DNA of 64,000 bases from Algiphilus aromaticivorans DG1253 (GTDB taxonomy: Bacteria > Pseudomonadota > Gammaproteobacteria > Nevskiales > Nevskiaceae). Position 1 is the stretch's first letter, and each line of letters begins with the position of its first letter. Under the pieces are notes generated by a model. That model was not told the origin of the DNA. It did not search any database and was given only the letters and a program-made list of their open reading frames with translations. The position numbers were made by a program, and so were the translations under genes. The DNA lies in assembly GCF_000733765.1 (NCBI RefSeq), contig NZ_JPOG01000001.1, forward strand, positions 1,860,001 to 1,924,000, written 5' to 3'. Shown here piece by piece: positions 1 to 10,491 of this stretch.

Positions 1-265
1 CACCGAAATCACCAGCACCGGCACCGCCGCCCGCCGCGCCGCGCAGACCATCGTGGCCGTAGCGGTCGTAGACCTGCCGCTTCTGCGGATCGGAGAGCAC
101 CTCGTAGGCCTCGCCGGCTTCCTTGAACTTGTCGGCCGCCTCTTCGTCGCCCGGGTTGCGATCCGGGTGGTACTTCATCGCCATGCGGCGATAGGCCTTC
201 TTGATGTCTTCGTCGGAGGCGTCGCGAGAGACGCCCAGGACTTCGTAGTAATCGCGCTGGCTCAT
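1..265 (-). CDS. dnaJ: DnaJ co-chaperone, N-terminal part (runs off the window)
   Basis: The first 88 codons of DnaJ are present; the rest lies beyond base 1. They encode a full J-domain beginning [11 protein letters not shown], with the HPD motif in KYHPDRNPG that stimulates the ATPase of DnaK, followed by the start of the Gly-rich linker. The ATG at 265 is preceded by GGGAG at good spacing. The gene follows dnaK on the same strand but is separated from it by two hairpins that look like terminators, so its expression is probably reduced relative to dnaK. Identification is clear; only the length is unknown. Confidence 0.96.
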   Translation of the reverse strand, partial: MSQRDYYEVLGVSRDASDEDIKKAYRRMAMKYHPDRNPGDEEAADKFKEAGEAYEVLSDPQKRQVYDRYGHDGLRGAAGGGAGAGDFG

Positions 266-304
266 GCTGCTCCCTGGTGCAGTAGGGCTGCCCGAAACGC
301 AAAA

Positions 305-320
305 CGCCCGAAGACGGGCG
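305..320 (-). terminator. Second terminator-like hairpin between dnaK and dnaJ
   Basis: Read on the minus strand this is CGCCCG-TCTT-CGGGCG followed directly by TTTTGCG, a 6-bp GC stem with a tetraloop and a short T-run. It lies after dnaK and before dnaJ. It fits an intrinsic terminator or attenuator that lowers read-through into dnaJ. Confidence 0.6.
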
Positions 321-343
321 CTGCGTGCGGATGAACGGCAAAA

Positions 344-374
344 ACCGGGGCCGCGCTGGCGGCGCGGCCCCGGT
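344..374 (-). terminator. First terminator-like hairpin after dnaK
   Basis: A perfect 12-bp inverted repeat (ACCGGGGCCGCG, 7-nt loop, CGCGGCCCCGGT) followed on the minus strand by TTTTTGCC. It starts 12 bases after the dnaK stop codon. The stem and T-run are typical of a rho-independent terminator. Confidence 0.7.
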
Positions 375-385
375 CTGGACAGCCG

Positions 386-2314
<1,929 letters not shown>

Positions 2315-2378
2315 AGTTGTGGACTCCTAAAAGATTGAAATTCGGTTGCCGGCAGTAATCTCCGGCCGATGCCTGAGC

Positions 2379-2407
2379 AAATTGGGGCGCACGCCGGGCA
2401 TTCAACC
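2379..2407 (-). promoter_or_regulatory. Sigma-32 (heat-shock) promoter of dnaK
   Basis: On the minus strand: GGTTGAA (complement of 2401-2407), a 13-nt spacer, then CCCCAATTT (complement of 2379-2387). This closely matches the RpoH consensus CTTGAA-N13-17-CCCCATNT. It lies in the grpE-dnaK gap, so dnaK can be heat-induced independently of grpE. The promoter before grpE has the same 13-nt spacing. Confidence 0.8.
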
Positions 2408-2420
2408 CCGGCGCGACGAA

Positions 2421-3062
2421 TCAGCGCTTATCGCTGCCCGACGGCGCCTCGCCGTCATCCTGCGCTTGGCTGCCATCATCGCCACCGCTCTGCGCCTGCG
2501 AGGCCGCAGCAGCAGCGACGACCACGCGCGCTGGCCTGAGCACGCGCTCGTGGAGCTGAAAACCCTTCTGCACGACTTCCAGCACGTGATTCGGCGCCAC
2601 ATCGGCGCTGGGGGTCATGGAGACGGCTTCGTGAAACTCCGGGTCGAAGACGGCGCCGGCCGGGTCGAGCTCGACGACGCCATGCCGCGCCAGGGTGTCG
2701 CCCAGCTGCTTGCGAGTCAGTTCAATGCCCTCGATGACCGGCTGCGTGGCGCCCGCCTCGCGCGCGGCCCTGAGGCCGAGTTCCAGACTGTCGACCACCG
2801 CCAGCAGATCCCGGAAGACCTTCTCCGCCGCGTACTTGACGGCATTGGAATTCTCGCGCTCCATGCGCTTGCGCTGATTCTCGGCCTCGGCGCGCGTGCG
2901 CAGCAGCTGGTCCTTGTAGGCCTGGGCCAGCGCCTCGGCGCGGGCCACCGGATCCTCCTGAGCAACCTCGCCTTCAGCGCCCTGCGGCATCTCGGCTTCC
3001 GGCTGTTGATCCGTGGCTTCCTGCGGATCCCCTGATTTGCGCGCGTCGTCGTTATCCGACAT
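2421..3062 (-). CDS. grpE: GrpE, nucleotide exchange factor of DnaK
   Basis: Encodes 213 residues if started at the ATG at 3062 (MSDNDDARKSGD). A longer in-frame start at 3113 is less likely because it would overlap the promoter and leader region. The acidic, disordered N-terminus leads into a long helix with heptad character (RTRAEAENQRKRMERE), and then the beta-domain ending in HERVLRPARVVVA. This matches GrpE, which releases ADP from DnaK. It lies between hrcA and dnaK in the usual order. A hairpin (3094-3111) sits in the leader. Confidence 0.97.
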   Translation of the reverse strand: MSDNDDARKSGDPQEATDQQPEAEMPQGAEGEVAQEDPVARAEALAQAYKDQLLRTRAEAENQRKRMERENSNAVKYAAEKVFRDLLAVVDSLELGLRAAREAGATQPVIEGIELTRKQLGDTLARHGVVELDPAGAVFDPEFHEAVSMTPSADVAPNHVLEVVQKGFQLHERVLRPARVVVAAAAASQAQSGGDDGSQAQDDGEAPSGSDKR

Positions 3063-3121
3063 AGATCTCTGGCTCGTGCGTGGAATGGACTGCGGCCGCG
3101 AAAACGCGGCCAACGCCGAGC

Positions 3122-3150
3122 ATCTTGGGGGCGCTCAGGAAGCTTTCAAG
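3122..3150 (-). promoter_or_regulatory. Sigma-32 promoter of grpE inside the end of hrcA
   Basis: On the minus strand: CTTGAAA (complement of 3144-3150), a 13-nt spacer, CCCCAAGAT (complement of 3122-3130). The -35 element is a perfect RpoH match and overlaps the last codons of hrcA (stop at 3135). Transcription would start about 50 bases before the grpE ATG. Confidence 0.75.
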
Positions 3151-4172
3151 CCTTCGCTGAGAATTCGCGCCGTGTCGCGCACCAGTGGAATGATCCGCCC
3201 ATAGGCCATGCGCGTGGGGCCGATGACGCCGATGATGCCCGCCACGCGGCCATCCAGCGAATAGGGGGCGGTGACCACACTGCAGTCGTCGAGTACGCGA
3301 TAACCCGATTCGTCACCGATGAAGAGCTGGACGCCCTGCGCCTCCAGACACTGATCGAAGACCGCGAGCAGATCGCGTTTGCGATCGAGGGCGTCGAAGA
3401 GATCGCGCAGGCGATCGATCTGCGCCAGTTCCTCGAAGGCGAAGAGATTGGCGCCGCCCGCGACGACCATATCGCCGTCATCGCGCTTCTCGGGCGCAGC
3501 GGATTCCAGCAGCTCCAGTGCCGACTGCAGCTGCGCGTCGACGCTCTGCTTGGTCTCGCCGAGGTCCTGGCGCAGTGCCTCGCGCAGCGCCAGCAGGTCA
3601 CGGCCGGCGAAGTGGGTATTGATGGCGTTGGCAAAGCGTTCCAGTTCCTCGGCGGCATAGGTGCGCTCGGTCTGCAGCACGCGGTTTTGCACCTCGTGCT
3701 GATTGACGACGAGGATGGCGAGCACGCGCTGCCCCGATAGCGGCAGGAACTCGATGCGACGCAGCACGGCACGGTTGCGCCGCGGCACGGTGACGACGCC
3801 CGCCATGGTCGACAGGCTCGACAGCACGTGCGAGGTCGCCTGCAGCATCTCGTCGGAACCCGCCGCGCGGCTGCCCAGGATTTCCTGCATCAGCCGCCGC
3901 TGCACGCGCGCCGGCATGTGCTCCGGCTCCAGCAGTTGATCGACGAAGAGCCGATAGCCCTGCTGCGTCGGGATGCGACCGGCCGAAGTATGCGGAGAAC
4001 AGACGAAGCCCATCTCGTCGAGATCGGCCATGACGTTGCGGATCGTCGCCGGCGACAGACTGTTGCCGACCTCGCGCGAGAGCTGCCGAGAGGCCACCGG
4101 GTGGCCGTCACGGATATAGCGCTCGATGAGCAGCTTCAACAGCCAGGCGGCGCGGTCATCGAGTTCAGCCAT
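3135..4172 (-). CDS. hrcA: HrcA, heat-inducible transcription repressor
   Basis: A 345-residue protein, normal for HrcA, if started at MAELDDRAAWLL (4172); the upstream in-frame start at 4220 adds 16 residues without homology. It has an N-terminal winged helix (VASRQLSREVGNSLSPATIRNVMADLDEMGF) and a C-terminal GAF-like domain ending in GVIGPTRMAYGRIIPLV. HrcA binds CIRCE operators and depends on GroEL for activity. No CIRCE element (TTAGCACTC-N9-GAGTGCTAA) is visible in this window, so its target is probably groES-groEL elsewhere. It shares a 95-bp divergent gap with nadK. Confidence 0.96.
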   Translation of the reverse strand: MAELDDRAAWLLKLLIERYIRDGHPVASRQLSREVGNSLSPATIRNVMADLDEMGFVCSPHTSAGRIPTQQGYRLFVDQLLEPEHMPARVQRRLMQEILGSRAAGSDEMLQATSHVLSSLSTMAGVVTVPRRNRAVLRRIEFLPLSGQRVLAILVVNQHEVQNRVLQTERTYAAEELERFANAINTHFAGRDLLALREALRQDLGETKQSVDAQLQSALELLESAAPEKRDDGDMVVAGGANLFAFEELAQIDRLRDLFDALDRKRDLLAVFDQCLEAQGVQLFIGDESGYRVLDDCSVVTAPYSLDGRVAGIIGVIGPTRMAYGRIIPLVRDTARILSEGLKAS

Positions 4173-4267
4173 GGCGGGAACGCTATGCCGACCTCGGGGA
4201 CGCGTCAAGCCGGCTGTCACCTAGTCAAAACCGCTACGCTTGGCGCAACAGGGATCCCGGATTCAGC

Positions 4268-5137
4268 ATGCAGCGCTTCTCAACCATCGGTATCGTCGCA
4301 AAGCGCGATGCAGCCATCGCCAGCACGCTGGCGACGCTGATCGAGTTCCTCCGCGACCACGACTGCGAGATCATCACCGACGCTGGCTGCGCCGCTCTAC
4401 TGCCGGAGCAGCTCGATGCCTGCGCGCCCGAGGCGCTGCACGCCTGCGATCTGGTGATTGTCGTCGGCGGCGACGGCACCCTGCTGCACGCCGGCCGCGC
4501 GCTGGCCGCCCGCGACGTCCCCATCCTGGGCATCAACCAGGGACGACTCGGCTTCATGGTTGATGTCGCTCCGAACGACCTCGCCGCGTCACTGACCGCC
4601 GTGCTGGCGGGCGACTATCACGAAGAGCAGCGCCCGATGCTCGATGCGCACATCGAGCGCGACACCGATGGACGGCACCAGTTACTCGCCGTCAACGACC
4701 TCGTCATCCGCAACCAGGCGGCGATCCGGATGATCGAGTTCGAAACCTTTCTCGACGATGCCTTCATCAGCACACACCGAGCCGACGGCATCATCGTGGC
4801 CACACCTACCGGTTCGACGGCCTACGCCCTATCCGGAGGTGGGCCCATCATCCATCCTGGCGTGGACGCCGTGACACTGGTGCCGATCTGCCCGCACGCG
4901 CTGTCGGACCGGCCGGTTGTGGTGTCGGCACAGCACAGCATCCGCATCAGGCTCATCGGCGACGCGCGCACGCGTGCCGTCTGCACGGCCGACGGCCAGC
5001 ACAACGAAACCATCCGTAGCGGCGACACCCTCTGCGTGCAGCGCGCGCCTCGACCGCTCCGGCTCATCCATCCGCCGTCCTATAATTATTTCGAAGTGCT
5101 GCGCAGCAAGCTGCACTGGGGCCGCGACCGCGTCTGA
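4268..5137 (+). CDS. nadK: NAD kinase
   Basis: 289 residues, typical of bacterial NAD kinases, which phosphorylate NAD to NADP using ATP or polyphosphate. The GGDGTLL signature is at about residues 67-73. NDLVIRN and the conserved TPTGSTAYALSGGGPI block follow. The C-terminus ends in the family-typical NYFEVLRSKLHWG. The gene is divergent from hrcA and 10 bp upstream of recN, an arrangement common in gammaproteobacteria that suggests co-transcription. Confidence 0.98.
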   Translation: MQRFSTIGIVAKRDAAIASTLATLIEFLRDHDCEIITDAGCAALLPEQLDACAPEALHACDLVIVVGGDGTLLHAGRALAARDVPILGINQGRLGFMVDVAPNDLAASLTAVLAGDYHEEQRPMLDAHIERDTDGRHQLLAVNDLVIRNQAAIRMIEFETFLDDAFISTHRADGIIVATPTGSTAYALSGGGPIIHPGVDAVTLVPICPHALSDRPVVVSAQHSIRIRLIGDARTRAVCTADGQHNETIRSGDTLCVQRAPRPLRLIHPPSYNYFEVLRSKLHWGRDRV

Positions 5138-5147
5138 GGCTGCCTGC

Positions 5148-6827
5148 ATGCTCGTGCATCTGGATATCCGCGACTTCGCCATCGTCGACGCCGTCTCGCT
5201 CGACCTCGCCGCCGGCATGACCGTTCTCAGCGGCGAGACGGGCGCGGGCAAGTCCATCCTGGTCGACGCCATCGGCCTGCTGCTCGGCGACCGCGCCGAT
5301 AGCGCCAATGTCCGCGACGGTGCCGCGCAGGCGGAAGTCTCCGGCCAGTGGACACTGGCTGCCGATGACGACGCCGTGCGCTGGCTCGACGAGCAGGCCC
5401 TGACCGACGAGGCCGAACCGGAGAGCATCGTGCTGCGACGGGTGATCTCCGCGGACGGTCGCTCGCGCGCCTTCATCAACGGCCGGCCAGTATCGGTGGG
5501 CGCACTGCGCGAACTCGGCGAGATGCTCGTCGAGATCCACGGCCAGCACGCCCATCAGCTGCTGCGCAAGCCCGAACACCAGCGCCGCCTGCTCGACGAC
5601 TTCGGTGACCACGATGCGCTGCTCGCGGAGGTGGCCGAGGCTGCCCGAGCCCTCAGTGAATCCAAACGCCAGCACGAGGCCGCGATCGGCACCCATGCCA
5701 CCGACCCCCGACAGCTCGAATACCTGCGCCACCAGGTCGAGGAAATCGAGGCACTAGAGCTCAGCGAGGAGGGCTTGAGCGAGCTGGAGGCAGACCACCA
5801 GCGGCTGGCGCATGCCGAGTCCCTGCTCTCCACCGGCGGCCAGGCGCTCGCCGGCTTGAGCGACGACGAAACCTCCGCCCGGTCACAGCTCTCCACCATC
5901 CACGGCCTGCTGAGCGAGCTCTGCGAGCGCAGCGAGGACTTCCGTGAAGCTGCCGATCTGGTTGATCAGGCCTTCATCGCAGTGGACGAGGCCACCACCA
6001 GCCTGCGCCACGCCCTCGACCGCATCGAGGTCGACCCCGAGCGCCTGCGCCAGGTCGAAGAGCGAATCTCAAGCATTCACGACATAGCGCGCAAGCATCA
6101 CGTCCGTGCCGCCGAGCTGCCCGGCCTCGGCGAGCGCTTGCGCGGCGAGCTGGAGGCAGCCGAGGCCGCGGGCGGTGACATCGCGCGACTGGAAGCCGCC
6201 ATCGAGGAAGCCCGCCAACGCTACCGCGACGCCACCGCACCATTGAGCCAGGCGCGCGCCGAGGCCGCCGAGGCGCTGTCTGCGACGGTGCAGGAACGCC
6301 TCGCGCAGCTGTCCATGCCGGATGCGCGGCTGCAGGTAGCGGTGCGCAGCGCCCCGGAAGAACGCGTATCACCGCAGGGCAGCGACGAAGTCGAGCTGCA
6401 ATTCAGCGCCAACCCCGGGCAGAGCCCGCGAGCGCTGACACGCGTCGCCTCCGGTGGTGAGCTGTCGCGCATCAGCCTAGCCCTGCAGACCGCGCTGTCG
6501 GCGCGCGCCAAGGTCGGCGTCATGATCTTCGACGAAGTCGATGTCGGTGTCGGCGGCGCCACCGCCGAGGTCGTCGGCCGCATGCTGCGCGGGCTGGCCG
6601 AGCGCGCGCAGGTGCTTTGCGTAACGCATCTACCGCAGGTAGCCGCCCAGGGGCATCATCAGATCACCATCGCCAAGACCACCTCGGACAGCACCACCCG
6701 CGTCTCAGCGCAATCCCTGACCCATGACCAACGCCGCGACGAACTGGCACGCATGCTCGGCGGCGTGGACATCACGGACAAGACACGGGAGCTGGCCGAG
6801 CAGATGCTCGCGCAGAGCGCGGCCTAA
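5148..6827 (+). CDS. recN: RecN, DNA repair ATPase
   Basis: 559 residues from the ATG at 5148 (MLVHLDIRDFAIVDAV); longer in-frame extensions run into nadK. The Walker A motif GETGAGKS is near residue 30. A long coiled-coil region follows, then the ABC signature region ASGGELSRISLAL and Walker B MIFDEVDVGVGG. It is an SMC-like protein that acts early at double-strand breaks. No LexA box (CTG-N10-CAG) was recognised just upstream, so expression probably comes from the nadK transcript or a promoter inside nadK. Confidence 0.98.
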   Translation: MLVHLDIRDFAIVDAVSLDLAAGMTVLSGETGAGKSILVDAIGLLLGDRADSANVRDGAAQAEVSGQWTLAADDDAVRWLDEQALTDEAEPESIVLRRVISADGRSRAFINGRPVSVGALRELGEMLVEIHGQHAHQLLRKPEHQRRLLDDFGDHDALLAEVAEAARALSESKRQHEAAIGTHATDPRQLEYLRHQVEEIEALELSEEGLSELEADHQRLAHAESLLSTGGQALAGLSDDETSARSQLSTIHGLLSELCERSEDFREAADLVDQAFIAVDEATTSLRHALDRIEVDPERLRQVEERISSIHDIARKHHVRAAELPGLGERLRGELEAAEAAGGDIARLEAAIEEARQRYRDATAPLSQARAEAAEALSATVQERLAQLSMPDARLQVAVRSAPEERVSPQGSDEVELQFSANPGQSPRALTRVASGGELSRISLALQTALSARAKVGVMIFDEVDVGVGGATAEVVGRMLRGLAERAQVLCVTHLPQVAAQGHHQITIAKTTSDSTTRVSAQSLTHDQRRDELARMLGGVDITDKTRELAEQMLAQSAA

Positions 6828-6836
6828 GCGAACGGG

Positions 6837-7244
6837 CTACTTCTCGGACTTCGGCCGGACGTAAAGAACGAGGCTGTGGTCCTCGATCTCGTAGCCGTGC
6901 TCGGCTGCGATCTCCTTCTGCAGACGTTCGATCTCGGCGCTGTAGAACTCGATGACCTGCCCGGACTTCACGCAGACCATGTGGTCGTGGTGCTTGTCCG
7001 GCGCCAGTTCGAAGACCGCGCGACCGTCGGAGAAATGATGCCGCTCCACCAAGCCCGCCGACTCGAACTGGGTCAGCACGCGGTAGACGGTGGCCAAGCC
7101 GATATCTTCTCCGGTATCGAGCAGCAACTTGTAGACATCCTCCGCGGAGAGATGTCGCGTGTCACTGCCTTCCAGGATCTGAAGGATTTTTAGCCGCGGC
7201 AGCGTGACCTTAAGGCCCGCGTTCCGAAGGTCTTGCGATTCCAT
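6837..7244 (-). CDS. fur: Fur, ferric uptake regulator
   Basis: 135 residues with an N-terminal winged helix (VTLPRLKILQILE, then IGLATVYRVLTQFESAGLV) and a C-terminal metal-binding dimerisation domain with the HHDHMVC motif. The first CxxC of the structural zinc site of Escherichia coli Fur is replaced by CVKSG, as in pseudomonad-type Fur proteins, so a Cys4 zinc site is unlikely. It converges on recN (9-bp gap) and is divergent from bamE, the usual gammaproteobacterial neighbour. Confidence 0.97.
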   Translation of the reverse strand: MESQDLRNAGLKVTLPRLKILQILEGSDTRHLSAEDVYKLLLDTGEDIGLATVYRVLTQFESAGLVERHHFSDGRAVFELAPDKHHDHMVCVKSGQVIEFYSAEIERLQKEIAAEHGYEIEDHSLVLYVRPKSEK

Positions 7245-7250
7245 TGGCGC

Positions 7251-7275
7251 AAGATACCAGTGTTTTATCTTAAGA
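7251..7275. promoter_or_regulatory. Shared fur/bamE control region with inverted repeats
   Basis: The 38-bp gap between the divergent starts holds AAGATA-N9-TATCTT (7251-7271) overlapping the palindrome ATCTTAAGAT (7266-7275). It is AT-rich against a GC-rich background, as promoters here are. It could be an autoregulatory Fur site, but the match to the Fur box is weak. Confidence 0.35.
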
Positions 7276-7282
7276 TGCAGGG

Positions 7283-7750
7283 ATGAAGCTGATCCGCACC
7301 CTCCTGCGCTCCACCGTCTGCGCCATCCTCGTCGCCGGCATCTCGGCCTGCGGCATTGTCTACAAGCTTCCCACGCGACAGGGCAATGTCCTGGAGCAGG
7401 AAAAGCTGGACCGCGTCGAGGTCGGCATGAGCCGTAGCCAGATCCGTTTCCTACTTGGAACGCCGCTCGCCGCCAGCCCCTTCACCGAAGATCGCTGGGA
7501 CTATCTCGGCTTCTACCGCAGCCCGCGCGGCCAGACCGCGAAGCGCGTCGTGAGCCTCTACTTCGACGGCGACCAACTCGCGCGCGCCGAGGGCTTGAAG
7601 CCCGCGAGCGAGCGCGCCGCAGAGGCCGCGAACCCCGAAGCGGTGCGCGAAGACACTGAAGCCTTTGGCAGCGGCCCGCTGCCCGAGCGCGACACCGGCG
7701 CCCCTGACGACATCATCAGTCCTCCGGACGACCCCTCTCCGGGGCCCTGA
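7283..7750 (+). CDS. bamE: BamE (SmpA/OmlA) lipoprotein of the outer-membrane assembly machine
   Basis: 155 residues. The signal peptide ends in the lipobox ISAC (lipidated Cys about residue 23), followed by the SmpA/OmlA fold with the conserved YKLPTRQGN, GMSRSQIRFLLGTPL and RWDYLGFY segments. BamE is anchored in the inner leaflet of the outer membrane and stabilises the BamD-BamA complex. The C-terminal 50 residues are acidic and proline-rich, longer than in E. coli, and probably disordered. Confidence 0.95.
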   Translation: MKLIRTLLRSTVCAILVAGISACGIVYKLPTRQGNVLEQEKLDRVEVGMSRSQIRFLLGTPLAASPFTEDRWDYLGFYRSPRGQTAKRVVSLYFDGDQLARAEGLKPASERAAEAANPEAVREDTEAFGSGPLPERDTGAPDDIISPPDDPSPGP

Positions 7751-7764
7751 CAGGCGTCCGGCGG

Positions 7765-8061
7765 TCAGGCGCCGGCACGCCCCTTGGCCGCACGCTCGCG
7801 CCGCGCCTGCTTGGGATCGGCCTTGAGCGGCCGATAGATCTCAATGCGGTCACCGTCGCGCACCGGGTCTTCCAATGCGCAGAGCTTGCCGAATACCCCC
7901 ACGCGCATCTGCTGCAAGTCGATATCGGGATGCTTGTCAAGCATCCCGGATGCGCGGATGGCCGCTTCCACCGTCGCGCCGGATTCGACGTCGGCGGCGA
8001 GCAGGTACTGCTCCTGCGGATAGGCAAAGGCCACTTGGATGTGCAGCAACTTTCCGGTCAA
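7765..8061 (-). CDS. rnfH: RnfH family protein (UPF0125)
   Basis: 98 residues with the ubiquitin-like beta-grasp pattern of RnfH (VAFAYPQEQYLLA; RVGVFGKLCALEDPVRDGDRIEIYRPL). The family's biochemical role is unresolved. The only suitable start is TTG at 8061, which overlaps the stop of the upstream transporter gene as TTGA, so the two are translationally coupled. RnfH normally accompanies bamE, smpB and ratA in gammaproteobacteria. Here ratA is absent and a transporter takes its place. Confidence 0.9.
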   Translation of the reverse strand: MTGKLLHIQVAFAYPQEQYLLAADVESGATVEAAIRASGMLDKHPDIDLQQMRVGVFGKLCALEDPVRDGDRIEIYRPLKADPKQARRERAAKGRAGA

Positions 8062-9464
8062 TTCGGACTCCAGAAACGAATAAGCAGGTCGACGAGGCCG
8101 AGACCGTAGAGCATCGCCGCGATGACCGCCACGCGCGTGGGATAGACCAGCATGAAACGCACGAAGTTGGCGCGCCGTCCAACGCGCTGCGGGTCGCCTG
8201 GACCCTCGCGTCCACGCAGCGCAGCATCAAGTTCCGCGCGAGTCCAGACACGGCCCACGTAGATCAATAGCAGCAATATCGCCAAAGGCGCGCCCAGCCG
8301 CAACGCAAAGATCTGCAACCAGCCGAAGACGCTGCGCCCACCCAGCTCTCCCAAGGCCGTGCTGCCGAAGGTCAGAACCGTGAGCAATCCCATGAACCAG
8401 ATGGCAAAACCTACCGCGGTAACGGCGTAGACCCGCGTGCAACGCTTGCGCGCCATCAGGAACTGCACAAGCGGCTCCATCAGCGCGATGATGGATGCCA
8501 CCGCCAGCGCCACGACGACCAGATAGATGGCGGCCGGCACCACGCGCCATCCCTGCTCTGCGGCCACGACCACAGGCGCCACGAAAAGCGCCGGCATCTG
8601 CCCCTGCAGACGCTGAGGCGCATCGGCGAGCAAGCCCATGACCAGACTTCCCCCCACCACGGCGAGCAGCGTGCTGAGCGCCAGCACCGCCGCCGCGCTG
8701 CGCAACAACCGCGCGCGCTCCGGAAGATAGCCGGCATATGCGGCCATCATGCCCAAACCGAGTCCGGCCGAGAACAGCGCTTGACGCAACGCTTCGAGAA
8801 TGCCGCGCCAGCCAAGAGCGGACCAATTCCAGCCGGCCCAGGGTTGCAGGGCAGCCGCCCAATCGCCACGACGCGCCACAGCCAGCGCCAATAGGGCCAG
8901 CAGCAGCAACACACCCCACAGCAGACCTCTTGCGGTCGTCTCGATGCCACCACGGATACCGCGTGCCGCGATCACGCCGCAGGCGACCACCATGATGGTG
9001 AACCAGGCAAGCGTGCGCTCGGCATCCTGCGCCACGGCGAGGAAGAGCACCGAAGGATTCTCGGGGTCGGCACCAGCCAGCGCACCGCTGGACGCACGCA
9101 GCAGAAAGGCGACATTCCAGCCCGCGATAACCGCGTAGTAGCTTGCCACCACCAAGGGCGCCAATAGCATGAGCGCCGCGATCAGCATCCATATGCGGGA
9201 AGCACCGCGCGCGCTGATATCAGCGTGCAAGGCACCGGCCAGATCCTGGCGCATAACGCGACCAAACAGCCATTCGGTCGTCAACAGCGGCCAAGCGACC
9301 AGAAGCAGGAAGCCGATATAGACGCACAGGAAGGCGCCACCGCCGTACTCCATCGCGAGCTGTGGAAGTCGCAGCAGCACCCCCGCCCCGACGAGCGCGA
9401 GTACCGATGCCACCATGAAGCCGCTTCCGCGGTGCCAATAACCTCCCGGGCTCGATGGCACCAT
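8058..9464 (-). CDS. Sodium:neurotransmitter-symporter (SNF/LeuT) family transporter
   Basis: 468 residues from the ATG at 9464; longer in-frame extensions run into smpB on the other strand. There are about eleven hydrophobic segments. The first (residues about 15-60) carries the LeuT-type unwound helix and GGGAFLCVY motif, and the family's NIWRFP is altered to VLLRLPQ. SNF proteins import amino acids or related solutes with sodium; the substrate here cannot be read from sequence. It overlaps rnfH by 4 bp and is divergent from smpB (87-bp gap). It is an unusual insertion in the smpB-rnfH-bamE neighbourhood. Confidence 0.88.
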   Translation of the reverse strand: MVPSSPGGYWHRGSGFMVASVLALVGAGVLLRLPQLAMEYGGGAFLCVYIGFLLLVAWPLLTTEWLFGRVMRQDLAGALHADISARGASRIWMLIAALMLLAPLVVASYYAVIAGWNVAFLLRASSGALAGADPENPSVLFLAVAQDAERTLAWFTIMVVACGVIAARGIRGGIETTARGLLWGVLLLLALLALAVARRGDWAAALQPWAGWNWSALGWRGILEALRQALFSAGLGLGMMAAYAGYLPERARLLRSAAAVLALSTLLAVVGGSLVMGLLADAPQRLQGQMPALFVAPVVVAAEQGWRVVPAAIYLVVVALAVASIIALMEPLVQFLMARKRCTRVYAVTAVGFAIWFMGLLTVLTFGSTALGELGGRSVFGWLQIFALRLGAPLAILLLLIYVGRVWTRAELDAALRGREGPGDPQRVGRRANFVRFMLVYPTRVAVIAAMLYGLGLVDLLIRFWSPN

Positions 9465-9551
9465 CAGCGCGCTTCCCGGCTGGACAAGCCCACTGTCCGT
9501 GAATTCTTGCAGCGTCGGGGCTGTGACATAGGTCTCCTTATAATGGGGCTT

Positions 9552-10031
9552 ATGGCCGACGCATCGCCCAAGCAATCCGCCCCGCGCGTCATCGCGGTAA
9601 ACCGTCGCGCCCGCTTCGAATACTTTATCGAAGATCGCTTCGAGGCTGGCCTCGCGCTCGAAGGCTGGGAGGTCAAAGCGCTGCGCGCCGGGCGCGCGCA
9701 GATTACGGAAGCCTACGTCACCATCCGCAACGGCGAGGCCTTCCTGCTCGGTGGCCATATCACCCCGCTGCAGTCCGCCTCCACGCACATCAAGCCCGAC
9801 CCGCGTCGCACACGCAAGCTGCTGTTGCACGGCAAGGAACTGGCGCGCCTGATCGGCAAGGTCGAGCGCGCCGGCTACACGCTGGTGCCGCTCGACCTGC
9901 ACTGGACGCGCGGCCGCGCCAAGCTCGATATCGGCCTGGCGAAAGGCAAGAAGCAGCACGACAAGCGCGCGGATGTGAAGGAGCGGGACTGGCAACGCCA
10001 GAAATCCCGCATTCTCAAGTCTTCAACCTAA
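9552..10031 (+). CDS. smpB: SmpB, tmRNA-binding protein
   Basis: 159 residues: OB-fold core ([32 protein letters not shown]) and the basic C-terminal tail ([16 protein letters not shown]) that enters the ribosomal mRNA channel. SmpB delivers tmRNA to stalled ribosomes. I chose the ATG at 9552 (MADASPK) by family length; the ATG at 9543 would add three residues and has an equally weak ribosome site. Its partner RNA, ssrA, follows 93 bp downstream. Confidence 0.97.
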   Translation: MADASPKQSAPRVIAVNRRARFEYFIEDRFEAGLALEGWEVKALRAGRAQITEAYVTIRNGEAFLLGGHITPLQSASTHIKPDPRRTRKLLLHGKELARLIGKVERAGYTLVPLDLHWTRGRAKLDIGLAKGKKQHDKRADVKERDWQRQKSRILKSST

Positions 10032-10124
10032 GCGGCTCAGCAACGCTTTTCGCCTACCACCACCGGCGCCGCCTCATCGGGCTCTATGGAACCAAGAGCG
10101 CGCGTGCTAGTCTTAACATTACCT

Positions 10125-10491
10125 GGGGGCGATCTGGGTTCGACGGTGATCGTGAAGCCCAAGGTGCATGCCGAGGTGTCACCTCCCTCGTAAAACCTGT
10201 GGCAACCAAGCTTAGTTGCGAACGACGACAACTACGCCCTCGCCGCCTAAAACCCGGTGAGCACTCCATCCACTGGCGCCGGTTCTGGTGGAAACGGGGT
10301 GTCGACTACAACCGGCTCGCGATGACGGCCCGCTCCGGCCAATCCATCGTTAAATCCAAACGGAGATAAGCGTCTGCCTAGTCCCCAGCCCGGAGGATTC
10401 GTAGGCGTCGAAAACCTAAATCCGGACTAAGCATGTAGAGCCGAGGGTGGAGCATCATCGGACGCGGGTTCAATTCCCGCCGCCTCCACCA
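10125..10491 (+). ncRNA. ssrA: tmRNA (ssrA), tag ANDDNYALAA
   Basis: 367 nt from GGGGGCG (10125) to the encoded CCA (10491). The 5' seven bases pair with CGCCTCC before the terminal ACCA (one G-U pair), forming the acceptor stem. The conserved GGTTCGA-type T-arm lies near the 3' end, and the 5' end has the usual CTGGGTTCGACGG. The tag frame at 10218-10250 reads Ala-Asn-Asp-Asp-Asn-Tyr-Ala-Leu-Ala-Ala-stop, close to the E. coli tag. tmRNA rescues stalled ribosomes with SmpB. Its 3' end serves as the attachment site of the downstream island and is regenerated intact. Confidence 0.97.

Noticed and set aside
3063-4267. CIRCE operator for HrcA near hrcA or grpE
   Set aside because: No TTAGCACTC-N9-GAGTGCTAA-like repeat is found. 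The only clear inverted repeat before grpE is a GC-rich hairpin (3094-3111).
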